Part shown: piece after piece, positions 7,506-15,393 of the stretch | Position numbering within the stretch: the stretch's first letter is position 1 | Layout of the letters: each line of letters begins with the position of its first letter | Assembly (NCBI GenBank): GCA_020027345.1 | Contig: JAHRAH010000120.1 | Coordinates: 1 to 32,695 of the forward strand | Length of the DNA stretch: 32,695 nucleotides | DNA from: Gammaproteobacteria bacterium | GTDB lineage: Bacteria; Pseudomonadota; Gammaproteobacteria; Tethybacterales; Persebacteraceae | Direction of reading: 5' to 3' | Notes under the pieces: model-generated | Seen by the model: only the letters and a program-made list of their open reading frames with translations | The model's database searches: none | What the model was told of the DNA's origin: nothing | Position numbers and translations under genes: made by a program

Positions 7506-10403
7506 ATGTCCGGCAAACTTCCCGCTTTTGAAAATCATTGCGCGCAGGAGACGCGGTTTACCACTTGCTACATGTGCGCCTGCCGCTGCGGCGTCAAGGT
7601 TACGCTGGAAGGCGGGCGCATACGCTTTATCCAGGGCAACCCCAACCACCCCGTCAACCGCGGCGTGCTTTGCGGCAAGGGCAACGCCGCCATTATGAAA
7701 CAGCAGTCGCCGGCGAAACTGCGCGCGCCGATGCTGCGCAAGCCCGGCAGCGAGCGCGGCGCCGGCGAGTTTTCCGAAATATCGTGGGAGGAAGCGCTGG
7801 ACATCCTCGCAAAAAAACTCGCCGCCATCCGCGCGAGCGACCCGGACAAACTCGCATTCTTCACCGGGCGCGACCAAATGCAGGCGCTCACCGGATTGTG
7901 GGCTTCGCAATTCGGCACGCTCAACTGGGCGGCGCACGGCGGTTTTTGCTCCGTCAATATGGCCGCGGCGGGGCTTTTGACGACCGGCTTTTCCTTTTGG
8001 GAATTCGGCGAACCCGACTGGGAGTTGGCGCGCTATTTCCTCCTCTGGGGCGTCGCCGAAGACCACGCCTCCAACCCGCTCAAAATAGGAATGAAAAAAC
8101 TCAAAGAGCGCGGCGCAAAAATAGTCGCCATAAACCCCGTGCGCACCGGTTATCAGGCGATTGCCGACGAATGGATTCCCGCGCGCCCGGGAACCGACGG
8201 CGTTTTGGCGATGGCGATGGCGCAAACTTTATTGCGCAGCCGGAAAATGGACGAGGAGTTTCTCGTCCGTTACACAAATATGCCGTGGCTGGTAATTCAA
8301 AATCCCGGCGGCGCGAATCACGGTTTGTTTGCGCGCGGCGAAAACGGCGGCCCCCTCGCGTGGGATTTGGAAAACGAAAAAACAATCGCCGCGAATCTCC
8401 CGCAAATCGCGCCGGCGCTTTTCGGCGAATACAAACTCGCAAACGGCGCGCGCGCAAAAACCGCGATGACGCTCTTCGCCGAGCGCGCGATGGAAACAAC
8501 ATACGCGCCAAAAAACGCCGCAAAGATTTGCGGAATACCCGCGGCGACCATTGAAAGAATTGCGGATGAAATGTCCGCCGCCGCTTTGGAAAATCCGCAA
8601 ACGATAAAAACGCAATGGACGGACTGTCACGGCGCAAAACATCAATCGTTCGCCGCGCGCGCGGTCGCGATGCACGCGATGCGCGGAATATCGGCGCATT
8701 CCAACGGCTTCCAAACCTGCCGCGCGATTCATTTTTTGCAGGCGCTGCTCGGCGCGATAGATGCGCCCGGTTCGCATTTGGCGAAGCCGCCTTACCCAAA
8801 AAACCCGCCGTGCAGTCCCCCGCCGGCAAAAACTTCCGCGCCCGGAAAACCCTTAAGCTGCGCGCCTTTGGGAATGCCCGCATCGCCCGCCGACCTCGTC
8901 GTAAACAAAAAAGGCGAGCCGCTGCGCATTGACAAAGCGTTTTCGTGGGACGCGCCCTTCGCCGCGCACGGGCTTTTGCATAATGTTCTCGCAAACGCCG
9001 CAAACGCCGACCCCTATCCCATAGACGCGCTGATGATTTTTATGGCGAACCTCGCGTGGAATTCCTCAATGGATTCCAAAGCCGCCGTTCGTTATCTCAC
9101 AAAAAAGCGCGGCGACGGTTACGCCATTCCTTTCGTCGTCGTTTGCGACGCCTTTCATTCCGAAACGGTAAACTACGCCGACCTCGTTTTGCCCGACACG
9201 ACATATTTGGAGCGGCACGATGTCATCTCGCTTTTGGACCGTCCGATTTCGGAAGCGCACGCGGTTTGCGATGCGGTGCGCGCGCCCGTTGTCCCCCCGC
9301 AACACAACACCCGTCCGTGGCAGGAAGTGCTTGTGGAACTCGGCGAGCGTTTGAAGTTTCCGATTTTTACCAAAGAAAACGGCGAACGAAAATACGACGG
9401 CTATCGCGACTTCATCGCGCGATGGGAAAAAACCCCCGGCGTCGGCTTTCTCGCCGGATGGCGCGGAAAGAACGGCGAAAAAACCGTAACCGGCGAGCCG
9501 AACCCCGGACAATGGAAACAATACGAGGAAAACGAATGCTTTTTCCGCGAAGAACTCCCGCCCGCCGCGCGGTATTTGCGCTTTGCCAACCGCGATTATT
9601 TGCGTTATGCAAAAAACGCCGGCTGGATTGCAAGCGAGGAGCAAATTGTTTTGCAGTTGTATTGCGAGCCGCTGCAAAAATTCCGATTGGCGGGCGAGGG
9701 TTTTGGCGACGCCGTCCCGCCGAAGGAATGTCAGCGCGAGCGTTTGCGCGAGCATTGCGACCCGCTCCCCTTTTGGTCGCCGCCGCTTTTGCATAAAACA
9801 AATGCGGGGGACAAAAAGGGGGGGCTCTTTTACGCCGTAACGCAGCGCCCGATGTTTATGTATCATTCGTGGGATTCGCAAAACGCGTGGCTGCGGCAGA
9901 TAGCCGACCGCAATCCGGTTTTCCTAAACGCCGCCCGCGCCGCCGAAGAAGGATTGCGCGACGGCGACTGGGTCTGGCTTTCCTCGCCTTTGGGGCGCGT
10001 CGCCGCCGCCGTAAAAACAATGGACGGCGTGCGCCCCGACACCGTCTGGACATGGAACGCAATCGCAAAAAACACTTCCGCCCCCGGCGCGTGGGGGCTT
10101 TCCGCCGATGCCGCCGAAGGCGCCGAGGGTTTTTTGATGAATCACATCATCCCCGAAATATTGCCGGAAAACGGCGAAGGAAAAACCGCCATAAACAACA
10201 GCGACCCGGTAACCGGCCAAGCGGCGTGGTACGACCTCCAAATCCAAATAACAAAAATGACCGACGCCGAACGCGAACAACAAATGCAAAAAACCGCCTC
10301 TCCGAAAAACCCGCCCCCCGAAGGCGAAAAACAATTGCGCTACGCCACCCACAAAGCCGTCCACCTGACCCGCCCCCTGCGCGATGTCCTGACGCGGAAA
10401 TAA
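7506..10403 (+). CDS. soeA: Molybdopterin oxidoreductase, SoeA-like sulfite dehydrogenase catalytic subunit
   Basis: 965-residue Mo-bisMGD enzyme of the DMSO reductase/CISM superfamily. The N-terminal [4Fe-4S] site is C21-x2-C24-x3-C28 plus C56 (GVLCGKG). C148 in HGGFCSVN is the likely Mo ligand, as in the PsrA/PhsA/SoeA branch. There is no twin-arginine signal, so the protein should act in the cytoplasm, as SoeABC does. With the [4Fe-4S] subunit (11832) and the eight-helix anchor (20716) it makes a complete SoeABC-type set, which would oxidise sulfite and pass electrons to the quinone pool. The three genes are normally adjacent but here are separated by accessory DNA. A thiosulfate or polysulfide reductase is the main alternative. 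The upstream ATG at 7485 is rejected because it precedes the TATAAT. Confidence 0.8.
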   Translation: MSGKLPAFENHCAQETRFTTCYMCACRCGVKVTLEGGRIRFIQGNPNHPVNRGVLCGKGNAAIMKQQSPAKLRAPMLRKPGSERGAGEFSEISWEEALDILAKKLAAIRASDPDKLAFFTGRDQMQALTGLWASQFGTLNWAAHGGFCSVNMAAAGLLTTGFSFWEFGEPDWELARYFLLWGVAEDHASNPLKIGMKKLKERGAKIVAINPVRTGYQAIADEWIPARPGTDGVLAMAMAQTLLRSRKMDEEFLVRYTNMPWLVIQNPGGANHGLFARGENGGPLAWDLENEKTIAANLPQIAPALFGEYKLANGARAKTAMTLFAERAMETTYAPKNAAKICGIPAATIERIADEMSAAALENPQTIKTQWTDCHGAKHQSFAARAVAMHAMRGISAHSNGFQTCRAIHFLQALLGAIDAPGSHLAKPPYPKNPPCSPPPAKTSAPGKPLSCAPLGMPASPADLVVNKKGEPLRIDKAFSWDAPFAAHGLLHNVLANAANADPYPIDALMIFMANLAWNSSMDSKAAVRYLTKKRGDGYAIPFVVVCDAFHSETVNYADLVLPDTTYLERHDVISLLDRPISEAHAVCDAVRAPVVPPQHNTRPWQEVLVELGERLKFPIFTKENGERKYDGYRDFIARWEKTPGVGFLAGWRGKNGEKTVTGEPNPGQWKQYEENECFFREELPPAARYLRFANRDYLRYAKNAGWIASEEQIVLQLYCEPLQKFRLAGEGFGDAVPPKECQRERLREHCDPLPFWSPPLLHKTNAGDKKGGLFYAVTQRPMFMYHSWDSQNAWLRQIADRNPVFLNAARAAEEGLRDGDWVWLSSPLGRVAAAVKTMDGVRPDTVWTWNAIAKNTSAPGAWGLSADAAEGAEGFLMNHIIPEILPENGEGKTAINNSDPVTGQAAWYDLQIQITKMTDAEREQQMQKTASPKNPPPEGEKQLRYATHKAVHLTRPLRDVLTRK

Positions 10404-10427
10404 AAAGAACAACCCCCGTTTCCCGGC

Positions 10428-10545
10428 CGTCATTCCTGCGAAAGCAGGAATCCACCGCCGAACGCCAACGGCGTCGGCGGCTAATCCCCCGATGCATTGA
10501 CACCTTCGGCGTCAACGCTGGATTCCTGCTTTCGCAGGAATGACG
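10428..10545. repeat. Perfect 27-bp inverted repeat pair after soeA
   Basis: CGTCATTCCTGCGAAAGCAG... (10428-10454) and its exact reverse complement (10519-10545) flank 64 nt that contain smaller GC-rich palindromes. Each arm is itself a hairpin around GCGAAAGC. Similar pairs occur at 11195-11268 and 12547-12666. The pair lies between the soeA stop and the promoter of the next accessory gene. Confidence 0.9.
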
Positions 10546-10560
10546 GAATTGACGGCGTTA

Positions 10561-10569
10561 TGTTATACT
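10561..10569 (+). promoter_or_regulatory. Extended -10 promoter of accessory gene 10624
   Basis: TGTTATACT matches the extended -10 form. It lies about 55 nt before the start codon, so this gene has a real leader, which carries an AAAGGA Shine-Dalgarno. Confidence 0.5.
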
Positions 10570-10623
10570 TCACCCCGTCCGCGCCTTATCACGCTGGCAC
10601 GGAAACCAAAAGGAAAAACAGCA

Positions 10624-11184
10624 ATGAAAAACATCAAACACCTGTTGCAAGAGCGCGCGCCGGAATTGTTGCGCGCCGAAATCAAACTCGTGCGGCATGT
10701 GATTAAAAATAAACGCAAATACCCGCCTGAATTGCGGACATTTGTCAGGAGTTCCAAAGCGAACTTTGCCGAATGGCAATGCGTGATTGGCAAAAAAAGC
10801 AACGGCAAACATTTGCGCAAGTGCGATCTTTTCGTGTCGTCTTGCGATTTGCCGGACGGGCGCGCATTGTTCACCGGCGTGTTCCGCAACGGTAGCGGCA
10901 ACTCGCCGCCCACGCTGGCACTCGGTGACCTGTCCCCGGCACTCGCGGACATTTACCGGGTGTTATACCGCCGGGAAAGGGCAAGGGGGCAAAAACCGGA
11001 TGAGCGCTATCTTTTCCAATTCCGAAAAGATTCGCGTTTTGCGGACTTGGAGCGGCGCGTCGTGATTGTGTGGGGGGCGGGCGCCCGCGCTTGGGTGCAG
11101 AATTTTGACTCCAATAATCCGAAGAGAATTTTGCCTGCTTTGGGCGAACCGCGTCCGATTTTTAACGAGGGTTACGACGATTGA
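10624..11184 (+). CDS. Hypothetical protein, 186 aa
   Basis: Soluble, basic protein of unknown function. ATG 10624 was chosen because of the upstream AAAGGA and the promoter; the ORF-track start at 10540 lies inside the repeat. The N-terminus is helical and charged (LLQERAPELLRAEIKLVRHV). The C-terminal RRVVIVWGAGARAWVQNF followed by PKRILPALGEPRP faintly recalls a conserved segment of some bacterial nuclease-like proteins, but no catalytic motif is visible and no function is claimed. It sits between two inverted-repeat pairs inside the soe gene set, with its own promoter, which marks it as an inserted gene. Confidence 0.7.
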   Translation: MKNIKHLLQERAPELLRAEIKLVRHVIKNKRKYPPELRTFVRSSKANFAEWQCVIGKKSNGKHLRKCDLFVSSCDLPDGRALFTGVFRNGSGNSPPTLALGDLSPALADIYRVLYRRERARGQKPDERYLFQFRKDSRFADLERRVVIVWGAGARAWVQNFDSNNPKRILPALGEPRPIFNEGYDD

Positions 11185-11194
11185 ACTCTGCCCC

Positions 11195-11268
11195 CGTCAT
11201 TCCCGCGAAAGCGGGAATCCATACAAACCCCGCGCCCTCTATGGATTCCCGCTTTCACGGGAATGACG
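11195..11268. repeat. Inverted repeat pair after accessory gene 10624
   Basis: CGTCATTCCCGCGAAAGCGG... (11195-11221) and an inverted copy (11242-11268) with one mismatch, separated by 20 nt. It starts 11 nt after the preceding stop codon and may serve as a terminator or stem for that transcript. Confidence 0.9.
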
Positions 11269-11275
11269 AATTATG

Positions 11276-11284
11276 ATACAATGT
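11276..11284 (+). promoter_or_regulatory. Extended -10 promoter of accessory gene 11337
   Basis: TGATACAAT fits the TGn-TAnAAT extended -10 form. It lies directly after the inverted repeat and about 50 nt upstream of the ATG. Confidence 0.45.
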
Positions 11285-11336
11285 CAATCTGCGTCATACT
11301 GGAATGTGACGCCACGCAAATGAAAGGACGCCACAA

Positions 11337-11822
11337 ATGAACGAACCATTGAATTTTTCCCCCGCCAAAATTTTGGCGGGTATGCGCCCCCTTTCCATCA
11401 TCGCCGTTGGTCATGGTGTTGCCGCCCTGCTTTTCGCTTTGACGCCCGCCGCCGGCGCCGAGGAATATCAGTCGGAAACCGAAAGGCGGCTGGGAATCAT
11501 TAAGAAAAAGTGCGAAACAGGCGAACTTACGCACTGCCCGCACTTGGAAAAGAAACGGCCGCAAAACGGTGCGGATACCCCAAAACAAGTATCCCGGTCC
11601 TGCATTTCCGACGGCTTTCGCGGAATCAGGCCCCCGATTCGCGTGGAACGCGCAGTCAAGGAGGTTTTGGCAGACCCCGGCAGTTATGAGTTTGTCAGCG
11701 CCAGCCAAATAGGGCGCGACATTATCATTGTGTTTCGTGGCAGCAACGCCTACGGCGCAAAAGTTGTTGACCGTGCAGTTGTTACTACGGACGGTAACTG
11801 CAATCCGGTGTCGGTAAAATAA
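11337..11822 (+). CDS. Small exported protein of unknown function
   Basis: 161 residues with an AAAGGA Shine-Dalgarno 9 nt before the ATG. A hydrophobic stretch (VAALLFALTPAAGA) at about residues 28-41 ends in an AGA site, suggesting a signal peptide with a long n-region; ATG 11382 (M16) would give a more standard one. The mature part has several cysteines, and a C-terminal region (VKEVLADPGSYEFVS ... NAYGAKVVDRAVV) of the type seen in small periplasmic or lipoprotein-like proteins. No enzyme motif is seen. It is the second accessory gene between soeA and soeB and ends 9 nt before soeB, so soeB could be read from its transcript. Confidence 0.7.
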   Translation: MNEPLNFSPAKILAGMRPLSIIAVGHGVAALLFALTPAAGAEEYQSETERRLGIIKKKCETGELTHCPHLEKKRPQNGADTPKQVSRSCISDGFRGIRPPIRVERAVKEVLADPGSYEFVSASQIGRDIIIVFRGSNAYGAKVVDRAVVTTDGNCNPVSVK

Positions 11823-11831
11823 AAACTGACG

Positions 11832-12545
11832 ATGAAACTCGGGCTCGTCATTGACTTGGACACTTGCGTCGGCTGCCATGCTTGCGCGACCGCTTGCAAG
11901 CAGTGGAACACATCGGGGGCGACGGGGCCGCTGACCGACGAACGCCCCTACGGGCGCGACCCGGAGGGCGTTTGGTTTAACCGGGTGCGCACTTTTGAAG
12001 CGGAGGATTCGCCGGAAACGCCGGGCGGGCGCGCCGTGCATTTTCCGATGTCGTGCATGCATTGCGAGGACGCCGACTGCGTGACCGTCTGCCCGACCGG
12101 CGCGTCTTACAAACGCGAAGAGGACGGCGTCGTTTTGGTGGACCAGGAAAAATGCATGGGATGCAATTTGTGCGCTTGGGCCTGCCCCTACGGCGCGCGC
12201 GAATTGGATTCCGCCGACGGCACGATGAAAAAATGCACGCTGTGCATAGACCGCATTTACGACGAAAACCTGCCGCCCGCGGAAAGGCAGCCGGCTTGCG
12301 TTTTGACATGCCCGACCAACTCGCGCGTGTTCGGCGATTTTGACGACCCCGATTCGCAAGTTTCCAAACTCACGCGCGAGCGCAACGGCGCCGGCTTGCT
12401 CCCCGAGCTCGGTTACAAACCGGTAAACCAATACCTCCCCCCCCGCAAACCCGCAAAAGCAACCCCCGCCCCCGCGCAAACGGAACCGCCCCCCGCCCAA
12501 GAATCCCCCCCCCGCAACTGGATAAACAAAATCATCCGGCGGTAA
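11832..12545 (+). CDS. soeB: [4Fe-4S] electron-transfer subunit, SoeB-like
   Basis: 237-residue ferredoxin-type subunit carrying four cysteine clusters in the DmsB/PsrB/SoeB order: CVGCHACATAC, CMHCEDADCVTVCP, CMGCNLCAWACP, and CTLC with a late CVLTC. It would relay electrons from the molybdenum subunit to the membrane anchor. It is cytoplasmic, with no signal peptide. The C-terminal 35 residues are proline-rich (TEPPPAQESPPRN) and unlike the core. A TAAAAT at 11815-11820, inside the end of the preceding gene, is a possible -10, 11 nt before the ATG; no good Shine-Dalgarno is seen. Its partner soeC lies 8.2 kb downstream. Confidence 0.88.
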   Translation: MKLGLVIDLDTCVGCHACATACKQWNTSGATGPLTDERPYGRDPEGVWFNRVRTFEAEDSPETPGGRAVHFPMSCMHCEDADCVTVCPTGASYKREEDGVVLVDQEKCMGCNLCAWACPYGARELDSADGTMKKCTLCIDRIYDENLPPAERQPACVLTCPTNSRVFGDFDDPDSQVSKLTRERNGAGLLPELGYKPVNQYLPPRKPAKATPAPAQTEPPPAQESPPRNWINKIIRR

Positions 12546-12546
12546 G

Positions 12547-12666
12547 CGTCATTCCGGCGAAAGCCGGAATCCATACGGGCTTTGCTTTTGCCGACGGATT
12601 GCGGACGGCGGCGGATTTGGCTTTTTCTCCGGCCTTGTATGGATTCCAGCTTTCGCCGGAATGACG
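12547..12666. repeat. Inverted repeat pair after soeB
   Basis: CGTCATTCCGGCGAAAGCCG... (12547-12573) and its inverted copy (12640-12666), with one mismatch, flank 66 nt. The pair begins one nucleotide after the soeB stop codon and marks the left boundary of the restriction locus. Confidence 0.9.
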
Positions 12667-12685
12667 GGGTGTTGATGGATTTAAT

Positions 12686-12777
12686 GGGCGTTCTCCACCC
12701 CCCCGGGGGTTTTTCGCCCCCCAAAGCCCCGTGGGGGCGGCCAAACTCCGACCCCCCCCCGCAAGCGGCGGGGGGTA
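12686..12777. repeat. Hairpin-containing repeat element, copy 2
   Basis: It shares its right 32 bp exactly, and its left 19 bp with one difference, with 42-127. The central hairpin is different: CGCCCCC pairs with GGGGGCG around AAAGCCCCGT. It lies immediately upstream of the methyltransferase promoter. Confidence 0.75.
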
Positions 12778-12793
12778 TAGTAGGCGCAAACGG

Positions 12794-12802
12794 TGGTATC
12801 AT
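12794..12802 (+). promoter_or_regulatory. Extended -10 promoter of the restriction operon
   Basis: TGGTATCAT is an extended -10 element located after the repeat. It would start a transcript near 12809 that covers the four overlapping genes. Confidence 0.5.
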
Positions 12803-12846
12803 TAACTCATCCGCCCATGCAAAACGGCGGGCGGGGGAAACGAACG

Positions 12847-15393
12847 ATGGCAAAACGCAAGATTGAAAACTACCAGCATTCCGGCAAGGAGCGCCCGAAC
12901 AACCCGCCGGTGGGGCTGGTAACGCCGAAGACCGACGCCGACGCGGGCAAACAAAAATACGCCCACGACCCGCATCTGGACCCGCAACTGCAATGGGCGG
13001 GCAAGCGCGAAAACGCCGGGTTTGAAGTGCCGACGGTTTCGCTGCATGTCCACGAACGCATAGACCCGCGCACGATAATGGACGCCGTGCGCAAGCACAA
13101 CGGCGCCGGGCATTTGCAGGGCGCGCTTTTTGCCAAAGAGCGCAAAATCCCGCTGCGGCAGGAAATTGAGTTTTACCGCCATTCGCACAATTGGAGCAAC
13201 CGCCTCGTCGCCGGCGATTCCCTGCTGGTGATGAACTCCCTGCTGCAAAAAGAAAACATGGCGGGAAAAGTCCAGTGCGTTTATATGGACCCGCCTTACG
13301 GAATCAAATACGGCTCCAACTTTCAGCCCTTCGTCAACAGGCGCGAAGTCAAGGACGGCAAGGACGAGGATTTGACCGCCGAGCCGGAAACGATTAAGGC
13401 CTTCCGCGACACTTGGGAATTGGCGATACATTCCTATCTTTCCTATTTGCGCGACCGGCTTTTGCTGGCGCGCGAACTGCTGACGGACAGCGGCAGCGTT
13501 TTTTTGCAAATCGGCGACGAGAATGTGCATCGCGTTGGAATGGTGATGGACGATATTTTTGGAGCGGGAAACCGCGTGGCGACTATATCTTTCGCCACGA
13601 CCAGCGGCAGTTCCACCGCGCATTTGCCGCAAGTGGCGGATTATTTGTTGTGGTATGCCAAAGACAAAAAAACAATGAAATACCGTCAATTGTATGAACC
13701 GCTTTCGCGCGCGGAAATTGTGGAACATTTTAGTTCCTATGCAATGGTGGAATTACCCGATGGCAAGTGCCGCAAGTTGAGCGCGGAGGAAGTATTTTCT
13801 CCTGACAAATATTTGCCGGAAGGCGCGCGCCTTTACCGCCGCACAGGGCTTGATTCACAAGGCGTTTCCAAAACAGGTCGTTCCGAACCGTATAAATGGA
13901 ATGACAAAACTTTTCGTTGCTCGGAAAAGCGGCAATGGTCGGTGTCCAAAGAGGATATGGACCGTCTGGCGAAAATGGGACGGCTGGAAGCGATTGCAGG
14001 AAAAGAAAATTCCCTGATGTGGAAAAGATACGAAGATGAAGTTCCGGGGCGGCGCATCAATAATGTTTGGCCCGTGCAGATGTATCCGAGCGAAAAACGG
14101 TATGTCGTGGAAACTTCCACAAAGGCGATTCAGCGTTGTGTGCTAATGGCGACCGACCCGGGCGACCTTGTTTTTGACCCGACTTGCGGCAGCGGCACGA
14201 CTGCGGTTGTTTGCGAACAGTGGGGGCGGCGCTGGATAACCTGCGACACTTCGCGCGTCGCTTTGACTCTCGCGCGCCAGCGACTGATGACCGCTCATTT
14301 TGATTATTACAACCTCGCCTATCCGAAAGAGGGCGTCGGCAGCGGTTTTGTTTATAAAACCGTCCCCAAAGTGTCCGCCAAGATTCTGGCGGAGGGAAGA
14401 AACACTTACGAAACCCTTTACGACCAGCCGGAAAAGGACGCGAAAAGAGTGCGCGTAACGGGTCCATTTACTGTGGAAGCGGTGCCGGCGCCGACGGTAA
14501 AACCGTTGCGGGAAAGCGACGCGCCGCCGATGCCGGCCGACGATTCGGTCGCGCGCAGCGGCGAAACGCTGCGGCAAAAAGAATGGCGGGAAGAACTTTT
14601 TAAGACCGGCATTCTCGCCAAAGGCGGGCGCAAACTTTCGTTTTCGCGCGTGGAACCGCTGCCCGGCAACTGGCTGCACGCCGACGCCGAAACGGACGCC
14701 CAAGGGAACGACGGCAAACCGCTGCGCGCGGTTGTTTGCTTCGGCCCCGAACACGCGCCGATGGAACAGCGGCAAGTGGAAAACGCAATACAGGAATCGC
14801 AAACGCTGCTGCCGCGCCCGGGCATAGTCGTTTTCGCGGCTTTTCAGTTTGACCCCGAAGCGGCGAAGGACATAGACGAAACGCGCTGGGAGGGGATGAT
14901 TTTTCTCAAGGCGCAGATGAATCCCGACATGCAAACCGGCGATTTAAAAAAGAAAAGCGCGGGCAGCCAGAGTTTCTGGCTGGTGGGGCAGCCCGAAGTG
15001 GATGTTCGGCGGGTGCTTAAAGGCCCCGACAGCAACCGCTGGGAAGCGGAGGTTTACGGCTTTGATTACTTCAACACGCAAACCGGCGAAATGGAAAGCG
15101 GCAACGCCGAAGACATCGCCGTGTGGATGCTGGACACGGACTACGACGGGCGCTGCCTGTATCCGGCGCAGGTGTTCTTCCCGCTCGCGGGCGAAGGCGG
15201 CGGCTGGGCGAAACTGGCGCGCAACCTGCGGGGGGAAATTGACGAGGAACTGATAGAGGCATACCGGGGGACGGTGTCGCTGCCCTTTGACCTTGACAAA
15301 AACCGCCGGGTTGCGGTTAAAATAGCGGACAAGCGGGGGATAGAAAGCATCGCCGTGGTGCAAATCCGCCCGCCGGGAAAAATCGGCAAATGA
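12847..15393 (+). CDS. Type III-like DNA methyltransferase (Mod)
   Basis: 848-residue S-adenosylmethionine-dependent DNA methyltransferase of beta-class order. The catalytic motif DPPYG (D148) comes before the AdoMet motif DPTCGSGTT (D444), as in adenine-N6 Mod subunits of type III systems. The region between holds target-recognition sequence, and a roughly 390-residue C-terminal extension carries no motif I recognise. ATG 12847 (MAKRKIENYQ) was chosen because a GGGGGAAA precedes it and homologues begin similarly (from memory); ATG 12817 is possible. The stop overlaps the next start as ATGA. With the helicase-nuclease at 17266 it forms a modification-restriction pair that would mark self DNA and cut unmodified invading DNA. 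The target sequence cannot be read from the protein. Confidence 0.9.
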   Translation: MAKRKIENYQHSGKERPNNPPVGLVTPKTDADAGKQKYAHDPHLDPQLQWAGKRENAGFEVPTVSLHVHERIDPRTIMDAVRKHNGAGHLQGALFAKERKIPLRQEIEFYRHSHNWSNRLVAGDSLLVMNSLLQKENMAGKVQCVYMDPPYGIKYGSNFQPFVNRREVKDGKDEDLTAEPETIKAFRDTWELAIHSYLSYLRDRLLLARELLTDSGSVFLQIGDENVHRVGMVMDDIFGAGNRVATISFATTSGSSTAHLPQVADYLLWYAKDKKTMKYRQLYEPLSRAEIVEHFSSYAMVELPDGKCRKLSAEEVFSPDKYLPEGARLYRRTGLDSQGVSKTGRSEPYKWNDKTFRCSEKRQWSVSKEDMDRLAKMGRLEAIAGKENSLMWKRYEDEVPGRRINNVWPVQMYPSEKRYVVETSTKAIQRCVLMATDPGDLVFDPTCGSGTTAVVCEQWGRRWITCDTSRVALTLARQRLMTAHFDYYNLAYPKEGVGSGFVYKTVPKVSAKILAEGRNTYETLYDQPEKDAKRVRVTGPFTVEAVPAPTVKPLRESDAPPMPADDSVARSGETLRQKEWREELFKTGILAKGGRKLSFSRVEPLPGNWLHADAETDAQGNDGKPLRAVVCFGPEHAPMEQRQVENAIQESQTLLPRPGIVVFAAFQFDPEAAKDIDETRWEGMIFLKAQMNPDMQTGDLKKKSAGSQSFWLVGQPEVDVRRVLKGPDSNRWEAEVYGFDYFNTQTGEMESGNAEDIAVWMLDTDYDGRCLYPAQVFFPLAGEGGGWAKLARNLRGEIDEELIEAYRGTVSLPFDLDKNRRVAVKIADKRGIESIAVVQIRPPGKIGK

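Noticed and set aside
10428-12666. Insertion sequences with terminal inverted repeats
   Set aside because: The inverted repeats flank only 20-66 nt and no transposase gene is found between any pairs.
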